Source: Caballeronia insecticola (GTDB taxonomy: Bacteria; Pseudomonadota; Gammaproteobacteria; Burkholderiales; Burkholderiaceae). From it: a stretch of DNA of 64,000 bases. Position numbers and translations under genes: made by a program. Location: the NCBI RefSeq assembly GCF_000402035.1, contig NC_021287.1, positions 1,054,001 to 1,118,000 of the forward strand. Direction: 5' to 3'. The notes below the pieces were generated by a model. It worked only from the letters and a program-made list of their open reading frames with translations, had not been told where the DNA came from and made no database searches. Within the stretch, counting starts at the first letter, position 1, and every line of letters starts with the position of its first letter. Positions 47,479-55,201 of the stretch are shown here, in pieces.

Positions 47479-47967
47479 TCAGTGCAACGGGTTTTCGCCC
47501 TTGCGGCCGTGCGCGAACTGGCGAATCAGCCGCACGGTGTCGATATCTGATTCGCGATACGCCGACTTCACGATCTCCTGCGTCTGACGCTCGTCGGGGC
47601 TCGGATTGGCGTTATCGGGCAGCGTCGTGCTGTAGGTGAAGCGCAGAAAGAGTTGAAGCTCGTCGGGCTGCTCGATTGTCATCGTGAGCGATCCGCCGAC
47701 GTATTCCGCGGTCGGCAGGATGTCGTAGCGCACGTTCGAGCCGGGCGTGAGCGTCACGCGATCGCGCACGACGGCTTGTCCGTAGTGGAGTTCGCGCTCT
47801 AGCACGTCGCCGTCGCGCGAGAGGATGTTGCAGCTATCCAGCCCCAGCACGAACAGTTGCGGCTGCTCGGCGCGCAGCACGAGCCCTTCCCAGAGCTGAT
47901 CGCGCGTGAGCGTATCGACTAGCGGGTTGAGCGGATCGTTGATCTGGATCAGGTGTTCGAAATTCAA
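47479..47967 (-). CDS. SRPBCC family protein (DUF1857/AtaL-like)
   Basis: The 162-residue protein begins with FEHLIQINDPLNPLVDTLTR and WEGLVLRAEQPQLFV, which are typical of the DUF1857/AtaL-like branch of START/SRPBCC proteins. The fold forms a hydrophobic ligand cavity; no ligand is known. It lies 39 bases downstream of the osmC stop on the same strand and may be co-transcribed with it. Confidence 0.85.
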   Translation of the reverse strand: MNFEHLIQINDPLNPLVDTLTRDQLWEGLVLRAEQPQLFVLGLDSCNILSRDGDVLERELHYGQAVVRDRVTLTPGSNVRYDILPTAEYVGGSLTMTIEQPDELQLFLRFTYSTTLPDNANPSPDERQTQEIVKSAYRESDIDTVRLIRQFAHGRKGENPLH

Positions 47968-48006
47968 GACGACGGTTCCTTGGACGTTCGTTGTGCCCGC
48001 GATGCC

Positions 48007-48405
48007 TCACTGCGGCGCAAGATCGGACGCGATGTGAATCGCGCCGGACAGCACCTTGTGTATGGGGCACGCATTGGCGATTTGCAAAAGGCGTTCCCGC
48101 TGTTCGTCGGAGAGAGCGCCTCCGAGCGCGATGCGGCGATCGATGTTCGTGCCTTCGGCGGTGCTCTTCATCGACAATTCGACATGCACCGATTCAAGCG
48201 GCCATTCCTTGCGCTTCGCGTACATCTTCAGCGTGATGGACGTGCAGGCGCCCAGACTCGCGAGCAGGAGCGACGCGGGTTCCGGACCGGTGTCGCCGCC
48301 ACCGAGACTGGCGGGTTCGTCGGCGATCCATTCGTGCGTTCCGTCTTTGAGACGGACTTGAAAATCGGTATTGCCGATGCTGGCGGTCACGGAAGGTCCG
48401 GCCAT
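48007..48405 (-). CDS. OsmC family protein
   Basis: The 132-residue protein is an OsmC/Ohr-type thiol peroxidase homologue. The two redox cysteines are in LLASLGACTSITLKMYA and NACPIHKVL. Members reduce organic hydroperoxides; the exact subgroup is uncertain. The ATG at 48405 follows AGGAG; the frame is open 29 codons further but that part crosses a terminator hairpin. Confidence 0.88.
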   Translation of the reverse strand: MAGPSVTASIGNTDFQVRLKDGTHEWIADEPASLGGGDTGPEPASLLLASLGACTSITLKMYAKRKEWPLESVHVELSMKSTAEGTNIDRRIALGGALSDEQRERLLQIANACPIHKVLSGAIHIASDLAPQ

Positions 48406-48457
48406 GCGCTGCTCCTGTTGTGGTCCGACTGCGAGAATGACTACGCGAGAATGAACG

Positions 48458-48516
48458 AAAACGGCGCGGTCAAAACGGTCATTGTGACGCAATGTGACCG
48501 TTCATGCCGCGCCGTT
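48458..48516 (-). terminator. Long bulged terminator hairpin after the pirin gene
   Basis: AACGGCGCGG (48460-48469) pairs with CCGCGCCGTT (48507-48516). The inner arms ACGGTCATTG and CAATGTGACCGT also pair imperfectly. On the minus strand TTTTCGTT follows. Confidence 0.75.
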
Positions 48517-48548
48517 TCGCTGGATTTAACCACGCCGTTCAGGCGAGG

Positions 48549-48578
48549 CTCAGTGCTGACTCAGTGCTGACTCAGTGC
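48549..48578. repeat. 11-bp tandem repeat spanning the pirin stop codon
   Basis: CTCAGTGCTGA occurs twice and then partly (CTCAGTGC). The pirin stop codon lies in the third, partial copy. Confidence 0.85.
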
Positions 48579-49444
48579 GTAATTGCGCCCATGCGTCCCG
48601 CCTGATAGTCGACGACGGCCTGACGAATCTCGTCCTCCGTGTTCATCACGAACGGGCCGTAGCGCACGACCGGCTCCTTCAGCGGCACGCCGCCGATCAG
48701 CAGCAGTTCGACGGGCTCGCCGCCCGCGGCGAAGGAAATCGTGTCGCTGTCGTCGCGGAAGATGATCATCTGCTGCGCGCGCACCGGCTGATTCTGCGGA
48801 CCATAGAGCGCCGTGCCCGAGAGCGGATACGCGAACACGCGAAAATCGCGCGGTACGGTCAGGTCGAGCTTCGCGCCGGGCTTGAGCGAGAAATGCTGAT
48901 ACAGAATCGGCGTGCGGGTTTCGATCGCCGCCTTCACGCCGAGCGCTTCGCCCGCGATGACCTTCACGCTGGCCTTGCCGTCCGCGCTGGTCGCGACCGG
49001 AATCTTCGCCGACGGAATCTCCTGATAATGCGGCGCGATCATCTTGTCGCGCTTCGGCAGGTTCACCCATAGCTGCAGGCCATGCACGCGGCCGCCCCGG
49101 CGCGTGAATTCCTCGGCCGGCATCTCGCTGTGCACGACGCCCGCGCCGGCCGTCATCCACTGCACGTCGCCGGGTCGCAGCGTGCCGGAATGTCCCGCCG
49201 AATCCTTATGGCCGAATTCGCCGTCGAGCATGTAAGTGACCGTCTCGAAGCCGCGATGCGGATGATCGGGCGCGCCTTTCGCCTCGCCGGGCGCGTAATC
49301 GGCGGGGCCCATTTCGTCGAGCAGAAGGAACGGGTCGAAATCCATCAGAAGACGGGTCGGAAACGGGCGATGCACGACGAATCCGCCGCCCTCGACGGTG
49401 CGGGTCGCCGGAATGATGCGCTCGATGCTGCGGCTGGTGGACAT
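48572..49444 (-). CDS. Pirin family protein
   Basis: The 290-residue bicupin has the pirin metal site in PHRGFETVTYMLDGEF. HSEMP and LQLWVNLP are further pirin signatures. Pirins bind Fe(II) or other metals; some act as quercetinases or transcription cofactors. The start at 49444 (MSTSRS) is preferred. It is divergent from a LysR gene about 140 bases away, which probably regulates it. Confidence 0.93.
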   Translation of the reverse strand: MSTSRSIERIIPATRTVEGGGFVVHRPFPTRLLMDFDPFLLLDEMGPADYAPGEAKGAPDHPHRGFETVTYMLDGEFGHKDSAGHSGTLRPGDVQWMTAGAGVVHSEMPAEEFTRRGGRVHGLQLWVNLPKRDKMIAPHYQEIPSAKIPVATSADGKASVKVIAGEALGVKAAIETRTPILYQHFSLKPGAKLDLTVPRDFRVFAYPLSGTALYGPQNQPVRAQQMIIFRDDSDTISFAAGGEPVELLLIGGVPLKEPVVRYGPFVMNTEDEIRQAVVDYQAGRMGAITH

Positions 49445-49584
49445 GTTGTCTCGCCTCGAAATAGGGGAATAGCGATGAATTTGATACACAGAGCTATTAT
49501 ATGGGCCGCATTTCGCCGTAAAAGACGCCGTGGCGCAATGGATTGTCCCGCTGGCGATAACGAACCGCCTCACACGCCGAAATC

Positions 49585-50547
49585 ATGAAAGCCGACTCGC
49601 ACGACCTGAACGATCTGATGTATTTCTCGCACGTCGTCGAGCACGGCGGATTTTCGGCCGCGGAGCGCGTGCTCGGCATCTCGAAGTCGCGCCTGTCGCG
49701 TCGTGTGTCCGAGCTCGAGGCGTCGCTCGGCGTGCGCCTCTTGCAGCGCTCCACGCGCAAACTTGCGCTGACCGAAGCCGGGCAGCTCTTCTATCAGCAT
49801 TGTCAGGCGATGCTCGCCGAGGCCCAGGCGGCGGTCAACGTCGTGCAGAGCCTGCGCGATTCGCCGCGCGGCACGGTGCGCGTGAGCGTGCCGGTCACCG
49901 TCGCGCAGACGTTTCTCTCTGCCGTGATGCCGGATTTCATGCACCGCTATCCGGAAGTGCGCATCGTGTTGCGCGTGACGAACCGTGTCGTCGACTTGTT
50001 CGAAGACGCGATCGATGTCGCGCTGCGCGTGCGCTCGGAGCCGCCCGCGAGCTCGAATGTCGTCGCGCGGCCGCTGTGGCGCACGGAGCAGATGCTGGTC
50101 GCGGCGCCGTCGCTGCTCAAGTCGAATGCGCCGCCCATGACCCCCGCCGATCTCGCGCAATACGACACCATCGACATGCCTTCCGCCGACGGCCGCTATG
50201 TCTATCGCCTGATTGCGCCGGACGGCACGCGCCACGAGTTCGAGCACGAGCCGCGGCTCGTCACGGCGGACCTGTCGATGATCCGCGAGGCCGTGATGCG
50301 CGGCGTCGGCATCGCGGCGCTGCCCGAGATGATGTACGGCGCGCCGTTGCGAACCGGCCAGTTGTCGCCGGTGATGCCCGGCTGGACCTTTCCCTCGCCG
50401 CAGCTCTATGCGGTTTTTCTGTCGCGGCAGGGCATGGTCCCGGCGGTACGCGCGTTCGTGGATTTTCTCGTCGAGTCGATCGGCAGCGGTCAGCGCTTTC
50501 CCGGAGAATGTCCTGTTCACGAAACGCCGGAACGCGAAACAGTTTGA
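49585..50547 (+). CDS. LysR family transcriptional regulator, divergent from pirin
   Basis: The 320-residue regulator has an N-terminal HTH (FSAAERVLGISKSRLSRRVS, about 23-42) and a LysR substrate domain (GTVRVSVPVTVAQTFLSAV onward). It resembles the CrgA/DsdC-like group often found next to pirin or quinone-related genes. By position it probably controls the pirin gene. The effector is unknown. The ATG is preferred as it opens the conserved NDLMYFSHVVE segment. Confidence 0.93.
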   Translation: MKADSHDLNDLMYFSHVVEHGGFSAAERVLGISKSRLSRRVSELEASLGVRLLQRSTRKLALTEAGQLFYQHCQAMLAEAQAAVNVVQSLRDSPRGTVRVSVPVTVAQTFLSAVMPDFMHRYPEVRIVLRVTNRVVDLFEDAIDVALRVRSEPPASSNVVARPLWRTEQMLVAAPSLLKSNAPPMTPADLAQYDTIDMPSADGRYVYRLIAPDGTRHEFEHEPRLVTADLSMIREAVMRGVGIAALPEMMYGAPLRTGQLSPVMPGWTFPSPQLYAVFLSRQGMVPAVRAFVDFLVESIGSGQRFPGECPVHETPERETV

Positions 50548-50665
50548 ACGCAATGCGCGGCGCTCATGCTTTATGACATTGAAGCACGCGCTTGCGATGG
50601 TCAGATTCAATTGAACGGCAAATTTCCCGGCTGTATATTGAGGACTCTTTCGCTACGGAGCTCCT

Positions 50666-50785
50666 ATGCGAAAATTCACGGCTGCTTTTATGGTAAGCCT
50701 GATAGGGTTGATTGCGTTGTCCGTGTCGACCACGGCTGTCGCATGTGACGGCACTTCCGGTTCCGGCTATTCGAGCCCAAAGTGA
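50666..50785 (+). CDS. Very small exported peptide (39 residues)
   Basis: A 39-codon frame begins with GGAG before the ATG. It encodes a good signal peptide (Arg-Lys, then FMVSLIGLIALSVSTTAVA). The residue after the predicted cut is Cys, in AVAC-DGTSG, which could also serve as a weak lipobox. The mature part would be only about 13 residues (CDGTSGSGYSSPK). A strong terminator follows 30 bases later, so it looks like a complete transcription unit. No family is recognised. Confidence 0.6.
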   Translation: MRKFTAAFMVSLIGLIALSVSTTAVACDGTSGSGYSSPK

Positions 50786-50816
50786 CCGCCTCGCCCGAAT
50801 GCGCCGAGCGCGCAAC

Positions 50817-50850
50817 AAAAAAGGCCTTCATCCGACGATGAAGGCCTTTT
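50817..50850 (+). terminator. Terminator after the 39-residue peptide gene
   Basis: AAAAGGCCTTCATC pairs perfectly with GATGAAGGCCTTTT around a four-base loop; it may also serve exbD from the other strand. Confidence 0.9.
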
Positions 50851-50937
50851 ACTTTGGGGCTCGCGTTTGGGTCTTGCGTTTGAGCTTTTTTTTAAGTCGC
50901 ATGTTCCGCCGCGCCCGCGAAGGGGCGCACCGAAACC

Positions 50938-51360
50938 TTATTTGCCGCTCTTGGGCTCGGTGACGAAGCCGATCTTCGTCAATCCGCCCGACTGCGCCGC
51001 CGACATCAGATCAGCGACCTTTTCATACGCCACCTTGCGGTCCGCGCGCAGATGAATCTCCGGCTGCGGATTCTGCTGCGCGGCCTGTGCGATGCGCGCG
51101 TTGAGCGTGGCTTCGTCGACCGGCTTGTCGTCCCACAGCGTGGTGCCGTCGGCCTGAATCGCGATATTCACGTGCTCCGGCTTCTCGTCCTGCGGCTGGC
51201 TGCTCGCGTGCGGCAGGTCGATCTTGACCGCGTGGTGCATCGCGGGAATCGTGACGAGGAAAATGATCAGCAGAACCAGCATGACGTCGACGAGCGGCGT
51301 CATGTTGATCTCGCTCATCATGCCGTCGTCTTCGTCACCGGCGAAAGGGCTCATGGCCAT
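50938..51360 (-). CDS. exbD: TonB-system energy-transducing protein ExbD
   Basis: The 140-residue inner-membrane protein has one TM helix (about 22-42) carrying the proton-path Asp25 in MTPLVDVMLVLL. A periplasmic domain ends with KVAYEKVADLMSAAQSGGL. With ExbB it drives TonB using the proton gradient. It lies 18 bases after exbB in the order tonB-exbB-exbD on the minus strand. Confidence 0.95.
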   Translation of the reverse strand: MAMSPFAGDEDDGMMSEINMTPLVDVMLVLLIIFLVTIPAMHHAVKIDLPHASSQPQDEKPEHVNIAIQADGTTLWDDKPVDEATLNARIAQAAQQNPQPEIHLRADRKVAYEKVADLMSAAQSGGLTKIGFVTEPKSGK

Positions 51361-51378
51361 GATGCGAACCTCCTTCGC

Positions 51379-52125
51379 TTAACTGACGCGCGTCGCGAGA
51401 CGCAGGCTGTCGGCCGAGGCGTTCGCCGGGCGCTTGGTCGACGAGAGCTTCGCGCCCGTCACGAAGAAGGCGTGCAGACCGTGCGCGAAGCGATTGAGCT
51501 TCGTGACGATGCCCTTGTTCGCGCGGGTGAGGGCGTTGTAGCCGAGCACCGCCGGAATCGCGACGAACAGGCCGAACGCGGTCATGATGAGCGATTCGCC
51601 GACCGGGCCCGCGACCTGATCGATGGACGTCTGGCCCGTCGCGCCGATGGTCAGCAGCGCGTGATAAATCCCCCACACGGTACCGAACAGCCCCACGAAC
51701 GGCGACGTGGAACCGATCGACGCGAGCACCGCGAGACCCGACTGCATGCGGCCGACGCCTTCGTCCATCACGTCCTTCAGGCAGCGCGTGATCCAGTCCG
51801 ACACGTCCATGCGGTCGTGCAGATGCGGTTGCGTCTGATGATGATGCTCGGACGCTTCCTGACCTGCGAGCGCGAGCGCGAGATACGGGTTGTCCGCCGG
51901 GCTCGACGACTGGCTGCCGAGCTTCTTGATGCCGTCGTTGAAGTCGTCGGAGTGCCAGAACGCCTGCTCGGCGTTCTTCGTGAGACGCTTCAGCCGCACG
52001 ACGTTCCACGCCTTCACGACGATCACCGTCCACGACAGCACCGACATGATCACGAGCGCAAGCGCGATGCCCCGCGTCACGAAGTCGCCTTGCGCCCAGA
52101 CGTGCGCAATCCCGTAGTTTTGCAT
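51379..52125 (-). CDS. exbB: TonB-system proton channel protein ExbB
   Basis: The 248-residue MotA/TolQ/ExbB family protein has three TM segments (about 18-40, 135-160 and 178-200). The family signature ASIGSTSPFVGLFGTVWGI and the third helix GESLIMTAFGLFVAIPAV are clear. A His-rich stretch (SEHHHQTQPHLH) lies in the cytoplasmic loop. The start at 52125 fits the family; the upstream extension overlaps tonB. Confidence 0.95.
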   Translation of the reverse strand: MQNYGIAHVWAQGDFVTRGIALALVIMSVLSWTVIVVKAWNVVRLKRLTKNAEQAFWHSDDFNDGIKKLGSQSSSPADNPYLALALAGQEASEHHHQTQPHLHDRMDVSDWITRCLKDVMDEGVGRMQSGLAVLASIGSTSPFVGLFGTVWGIYHALLTIGATGQTSIDQVAGPVGESLIMTAFGLFVAIPAVLGYNALTRANKGIVTKLNRFAHGLHAFFVTGAKLSSTKRPANASADSLRLATRVS

Positions 52126-52154
52126 TTCTCTTTCCTTGTATCTAAATGAACCGG

Positions 52155-52883
52155 TCAGTCGTTCAGACTGAATACGAATGGCACCGTGGCGGTCGCGCGA
52201 ATCGCTTCGCCATTTTCCTTGTACGGGCTGCACGCGCTGCCGCGTACCGCCTCGAGCGCCGCATCATCGAGACGCGACGAGCCGCTGCTCTTCTGCAGCG
52301 TGACGTTTTCGATCTTGCCCGAGAGGCCGACAGTCAGCCGCACCGTGGCCGTGCCGGTTTCGCCGCGACGCTTCGCCATCGTCGGATAGTCTGGCTGGGC
52401 GATGTTACAACTCAGATGGGCGACGTTCTTGGGCGCGGCGAGATCCATGCTCGGCTTGCCGATAGCGGGCGCGGCGGGCGCCGGCGCCGGTTGCGGCGGC
52501 GCGGGCGGCGTGGGTTCGGGCGCGGGCGCGGCGATCTGCGACGGTGCTTCGGCCACTGGCATCGGCGTGGGCTTCGGCTCGATCTTCGGCTTGACCTTGG
52601 GCTTGGGCAGCGGCTTCGGCACGGGCTGCGGAACCGGTTTCGGCGGCGGCGTTTCGACGGCAACGGGTTGCGGCGCGGGCTGCGGCGTTTCGCTGATGAG
52701 CTGGGCCGTGATCGATTTCGCTTCGATCGGGCGCGGCAGCGGCTCGTTGCGCGCGGTCATCGCGACGCCCAGAAGCACGGCGTGCATAACGACGACAGCC
52801 ACGCAAGCCGCGATGACGCGCGGACTCGTGCTGGTTGCCGGCGCCGTCTGGAATGCGGCGGGAGAAGTGGTCGGGGACTGCAT
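52155..52883 (-). CDS. tonB: TonB energy transducer
   Basis: The 242-residue protein has an N-terminal TM anchor (about 22-42) and a long Pro/Lys/Glu-rich periplasmic spacer (about 65-140, with KPVPQPVPKPLPKPKVKPK). A C-terminal TonB domain follows (CNIAQPDYPTMAKRRGETG, then VRLTVGLSGKI). It transmits energy to outer-membrane receptors for iron chelates and haem. It is first in tonB-exbB-exbD, and a 20-codon ORF lies just upstream. Confidence 0.93.
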   Translation of the reverse strand: MQSPTTSPAAFQTAPATSTSPRVIAACVAVVVMHAVLLGVAMTARNEPLPRPIEAKSITAQLISETPQPAPQPVAVETPPPKPVPQPVPKPLPKPKVKPKIEPKPTPMPVAEAPSQIAAPAPEPTPPAPPQPAPAPAAPAIGKPSMDLAAPKNVAHLSCNIAQPDYPTMAKRRGETGTATVRLTVGLSGKIENVTLQKSSGSSRLDDAALEAVRGSACSPYKENGEAIRATATVPFVFSLND

Positions 52884-52989
52884 TCTTATTGGCTGCTTGC
52901 GATGCTGCGTAGGGTGCCGATGGCGCTGCGTTCCAGGTTCAACTCGAAATCCAACGAACGCACGCGCTCGGCGTGGAGGAAACCAGACG

Positions 52990-53052
52990 TCATTTTCGGA
53001 AAATAAGCAGGGAGATAAACAGGGTGGTCACGAAACCGATCAGCAATTCCAT
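52990..53052 (-). CDS. Candidate 20-residue membrane microprotein upstream of tonB
   Basis: An ATG preceded by GGAGGG at ideal spacing opens a 20-codon frame. The encoded peptide starts MELLIGFVTTLFIS and ends LLIFRK: a single TM-length hydrophobic helix with a basic C-terminus. Such layouts occur in small regulators of membrane complexes. It is not homologous to anything I recall. The rest of the 52884-53225 gap contains no other gene that I can support. Confidence 0.45.
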   Translation of the reverse strand: MELLIGFVTTLFISLLIFRK

Positions 53053-53225
53053 CGTTCCCTCCAGGGGTCGGGGTTGCGCGGCTGGCTAAAGTGACCGGAT
53101 GTTCGAAGGTAACCTGGCTTGCGGGAGGCGATTAATGACCGAACGGCACGGGCAAGTGACGATCGAGTCACAATCGAGCGCCGTCGATTGCGCGGCACGG
53201 ACCGCGCGGGATACTGCGGGATGCC

Positions 53226-53462
53226 TCAGGCGGCCTGGCGCTCGTAGAACGTGAGCGGCGCCACGACTTCCCGCTGCTCGACGCCGCAGCGCGATGCGCA
53301 GACACCGCTTTGTTCCATCACGTCGCGAACGCTTTCTTCACACTTGCCGCAGCACATGGCCACGCCGAGTTCGAACTGCAACTCGTCGAAGGAGTCGATT
53401 CCGCCGGCGATGGCAGATCTGATCTTGCGGTCGGACACTGATTTGCAGACACAGACAATCAT
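53226..53462 (-). CDS. bfd: Bacterioferritin-associated ferredoxin
   Basis: The 78-residue [2Fe-2S] protein has the four cluster cysteines in MIVCVCKSV (Cys4, Cys6) and MCCGKCEE (about 38 and 41). Bfd reduces the iron core of bacterioferritin to release iron when it is scarce. A strong Fur box overlaps the region just before its start. The C-terminal tail after the cluster domain has extra Cys (SGVCASRCG). bfr lies about 1 kb away. Confidence 0.93.
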   Translation of the reverse strand: MIVCVCKSVSDRKIRSAIAGGIDSFDELQFELGVAMCCGKCEESVRDVMEQSGVCASRCGVEQREVVAPLTFYERQAA

Positions 53463-53487
53463 GATCGTTCGCGATAGCTTGCGTTAA

Positions 53488-53502
53488 TGCGAATTATTAT
53501 CA
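53488..53502. promoter_or_regulatory. Fur box before bfd
   Basis: TGCGAAT-T-ATTATCA matches the 7-1-7 Fur motif TGATAAT-N-ATTATCA at 12 of 14 positions, 26 bases upstream of the bfd start. Confidence 0.75.
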
Positions 53503-53637
53503 TTCAGTATCAGCGCCTTTGCAAGCGGGGCTCTGTGTTTTTTGTAACAGAGCCGGCGAGTTAGCGAGTTTATTGCTAGGAGCCTTGTGCGGCGGGGCAA
53601 AGCGCCCGCCGGGGATGGCGCGGCGCGAGAGAAACCC

Positions 53638-54519
53638 TCAGACGATGTGGGGTTCAGCGAGGCGCGTGCGGCGCGAAGGAATGTCGACGTGTTCGACTCG
53701 CGCGTCGAGTTGCAGCAGCGAGGCGGCAAGCTGACGCTGCGATTCGCCGTCGGCGGTGGAGCAGAAGCGCGGGAGCGCGTCGGACGGCTCTGCGCTGTTT
53801 TTGAGGGCATGAACGTCGAGCAGACGTTCGAGCTGACGCGCAATGGCGACGCTCGTATCGACGATTTTCAGCCGCTCCCCGGCGATGTCGCGGATCGCGC
53901 GGTCGAGAAAAGGGTAGTGCGTGCAGCCGAGCACGAGGGTGTCGGCGTTCGCGTCGAGCATCGGCGTGAGGTAGCTTTCGAGCAACGCCATCAGCGCCGG
54001 CGACGACGTGTCGCAGCGTTCGACCGCCTGAACCAGGCCGTGGCCGGGCTGGCAAATGAAGCGGCAATCGCCGGCATGGCGTTCCAGCAACGACTGGAAG
54101 CGCGCCGAGCGCAAGGTGACGGCGGTGGCCAGCACGCCGACGACGCGCGTGGCCGAAATAGCTGCGGCGGGCTTCACGCCCGGCTCGACGCCGACGAGCG
54201 GAATCGGCAGACGCTCACGCACGAGCGCGATCGATTGCGCGGTGGCCGTATTGCATGCGACGACGAGCGCCTTCGCGCCTTGTCCGACCAGCCACGCGCC
54301 GATCGCCATCGTGCGGTCGACGATGAAGTCATCGTCGCGCTCGCCGTATGGCGCGTGAAGCGAATCGGCGACGTAGATCAGGCGCTCGCGCGGCAGCGTC
54401 GCGCGCACGGCGCGAAGCACGGACAAGCCGCCCAGACCGGAATCGAAAATGCCGACCGGCGCGCTCGCGTCGGACGCGGCACGCTCGTTCGGCTTTACAG
54501 AAGGTACTACGCCTGACAT
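53638..54519 (-). CDS. murI: Glutamate racemase
   Basis: The 293-residue cofactor-independent racemase makes D-glutamate for peptidoglycan. Catalytic cysteines are Cys89 in VVACNTATA and Cys199 in VLGCTHYPF. IFDSGLGGLSV near residue 24 and YGERDDDF complete the active site. The first 20 residues are a polar extension. It starts four bases after bfr ends on the same strand, so they are probably co-transcribed. Confidence 0.96.
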   Translation of the reverse strand: MSGVVPSVKPNERAASDASAPVGIFDSGLGGLSVLRAVRATLPRERLIYVADSLHAPYGERDDDFIVDRTMAIGAWLVGQGAKALVVACNTATAQSIALVRERLPIPLVGVEPGVKPAAAISATRVVGVLATAVTLRSARFQSLLERHAGDCRFICQPGHGLVQAVERCDTSSPALMALLESYLTPMLDANADTLVLGCTHYPFLDRAIRDIAGERLKIVDTSVAIARQLERLLDVHALKNSAEPSDALPRFCSTADGESQRQLAASLLQLDARVEHVDIPSRRTRLAEPHIV

Positions 54520-54523
54520 CTGC

Positions 54524-55000
54524 TTATTCGTGGTCGCCCATCATGGTCTGCTGATAATTCTGAATACCGACCTTGTCGATCAGATCCAGTTGCGTTTCCA
54601 GCCAGTCGATATGCTCTTCGGTGTCGTGCAGGATCTTCTCGAAGATCTCGCGCGAGACGAAATCGCGCACGGATTCGCAATACGCGATGGCTTCCTTGCA
54701 GGTGGACTGGGAAATCTGCTCGAGCTTCAAATCGCACTCGAGAATTTCCTTCGTCTCCTCGCCGATCAGCAGCTTGTGCAGGTCCTGCAGATTCGGCAGA
54801 CCGTCGAGCATGAAGACGCGCTGAATCAGCCAGTCGGCGTGCTTCATCTCGCCGATCGATTCGTCGTACTCATGCTTGTTGAGCTTGTCCAGCCCCCAGT
54901 GCTGATACATCCGGGCGTGCAGGAAGTATTGGTTGATCGCGGTCAGCTCGTTTTTCAGCTGTGCGTTCAGAAATTCGATGACTTTTGCGTCGCCTTGCAT
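54524..55000 (-). CDS. bfr: Bacterioferritin
   Basis: The 158-residue four-helix iron-storage subunit has ferroxidase ligands at E18, E51, H54, E94 and H130 and the haem-ligand Met52. The final ExxH motif reads T-E-E-H, so the residue at the E127 position is Thr. That may alter the di-iron centre, but similar DTEEH forms exist in other proteobacteria as far as I recall. The start at 55000 (MQGDAK) is the usual one. A Fur-like box lies 99 bases upstream. murI follows within four bases. Confidence 0.95.
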   Translation of the reverse strand: MQGDAKVIEFLNAQLKNELTAINQYFLHARMYQHWGLDKLNKHEYDESIGEMKHADWLIQRVFMLDGLPNLQDLHKLLIGEETKEILECDLKLEQISQSTCKEAIAYCESVRDFVSREIFEKILHDTEEHIDWLETQLDLIDKVGIQNYQQTMMGDHE

Positions 55001-55098
55001 GATTGTTCCTTTTTTGTAGCGCGGGGCTTTGTGGCAAAGATAAACCTTGAGCGTGACAATGCCAAGGTTGGTGAGAATTTTTTGTTTCAGACAAAACT

Positions 55099-55117
55099 GA
55101 GAATGAAAATCTCTATC
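55099..55117. promoter_or_regulatory. Fur box before bfr
   Basis: GAGAATGAAAATCTCTATC matches the 19-bp Fur consensus at 15 positions, the best match in this window, 99 bases upstream of the bfr start. Confidence 0.75.
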
Positions 55118-55135
55118 AATTAGAGACTTCCAAAT

Positions 55136-55165
55136 AAAAGAGCCGGGCAGTTCGCCCGGCTCTTT
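55136..55165 (-). terminator. Terminator of the fumarase gene
   Basis: AAAGAGCCGGGC pairs with GCCCGGCTCTTT around five bases, followed on the minus strand by TTATTT. Confidence 0.9.
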
Positions 55166-55201
55166 CAACTGTAAGCGGTATAAACCGCCATTAATCGCGA
55201 C

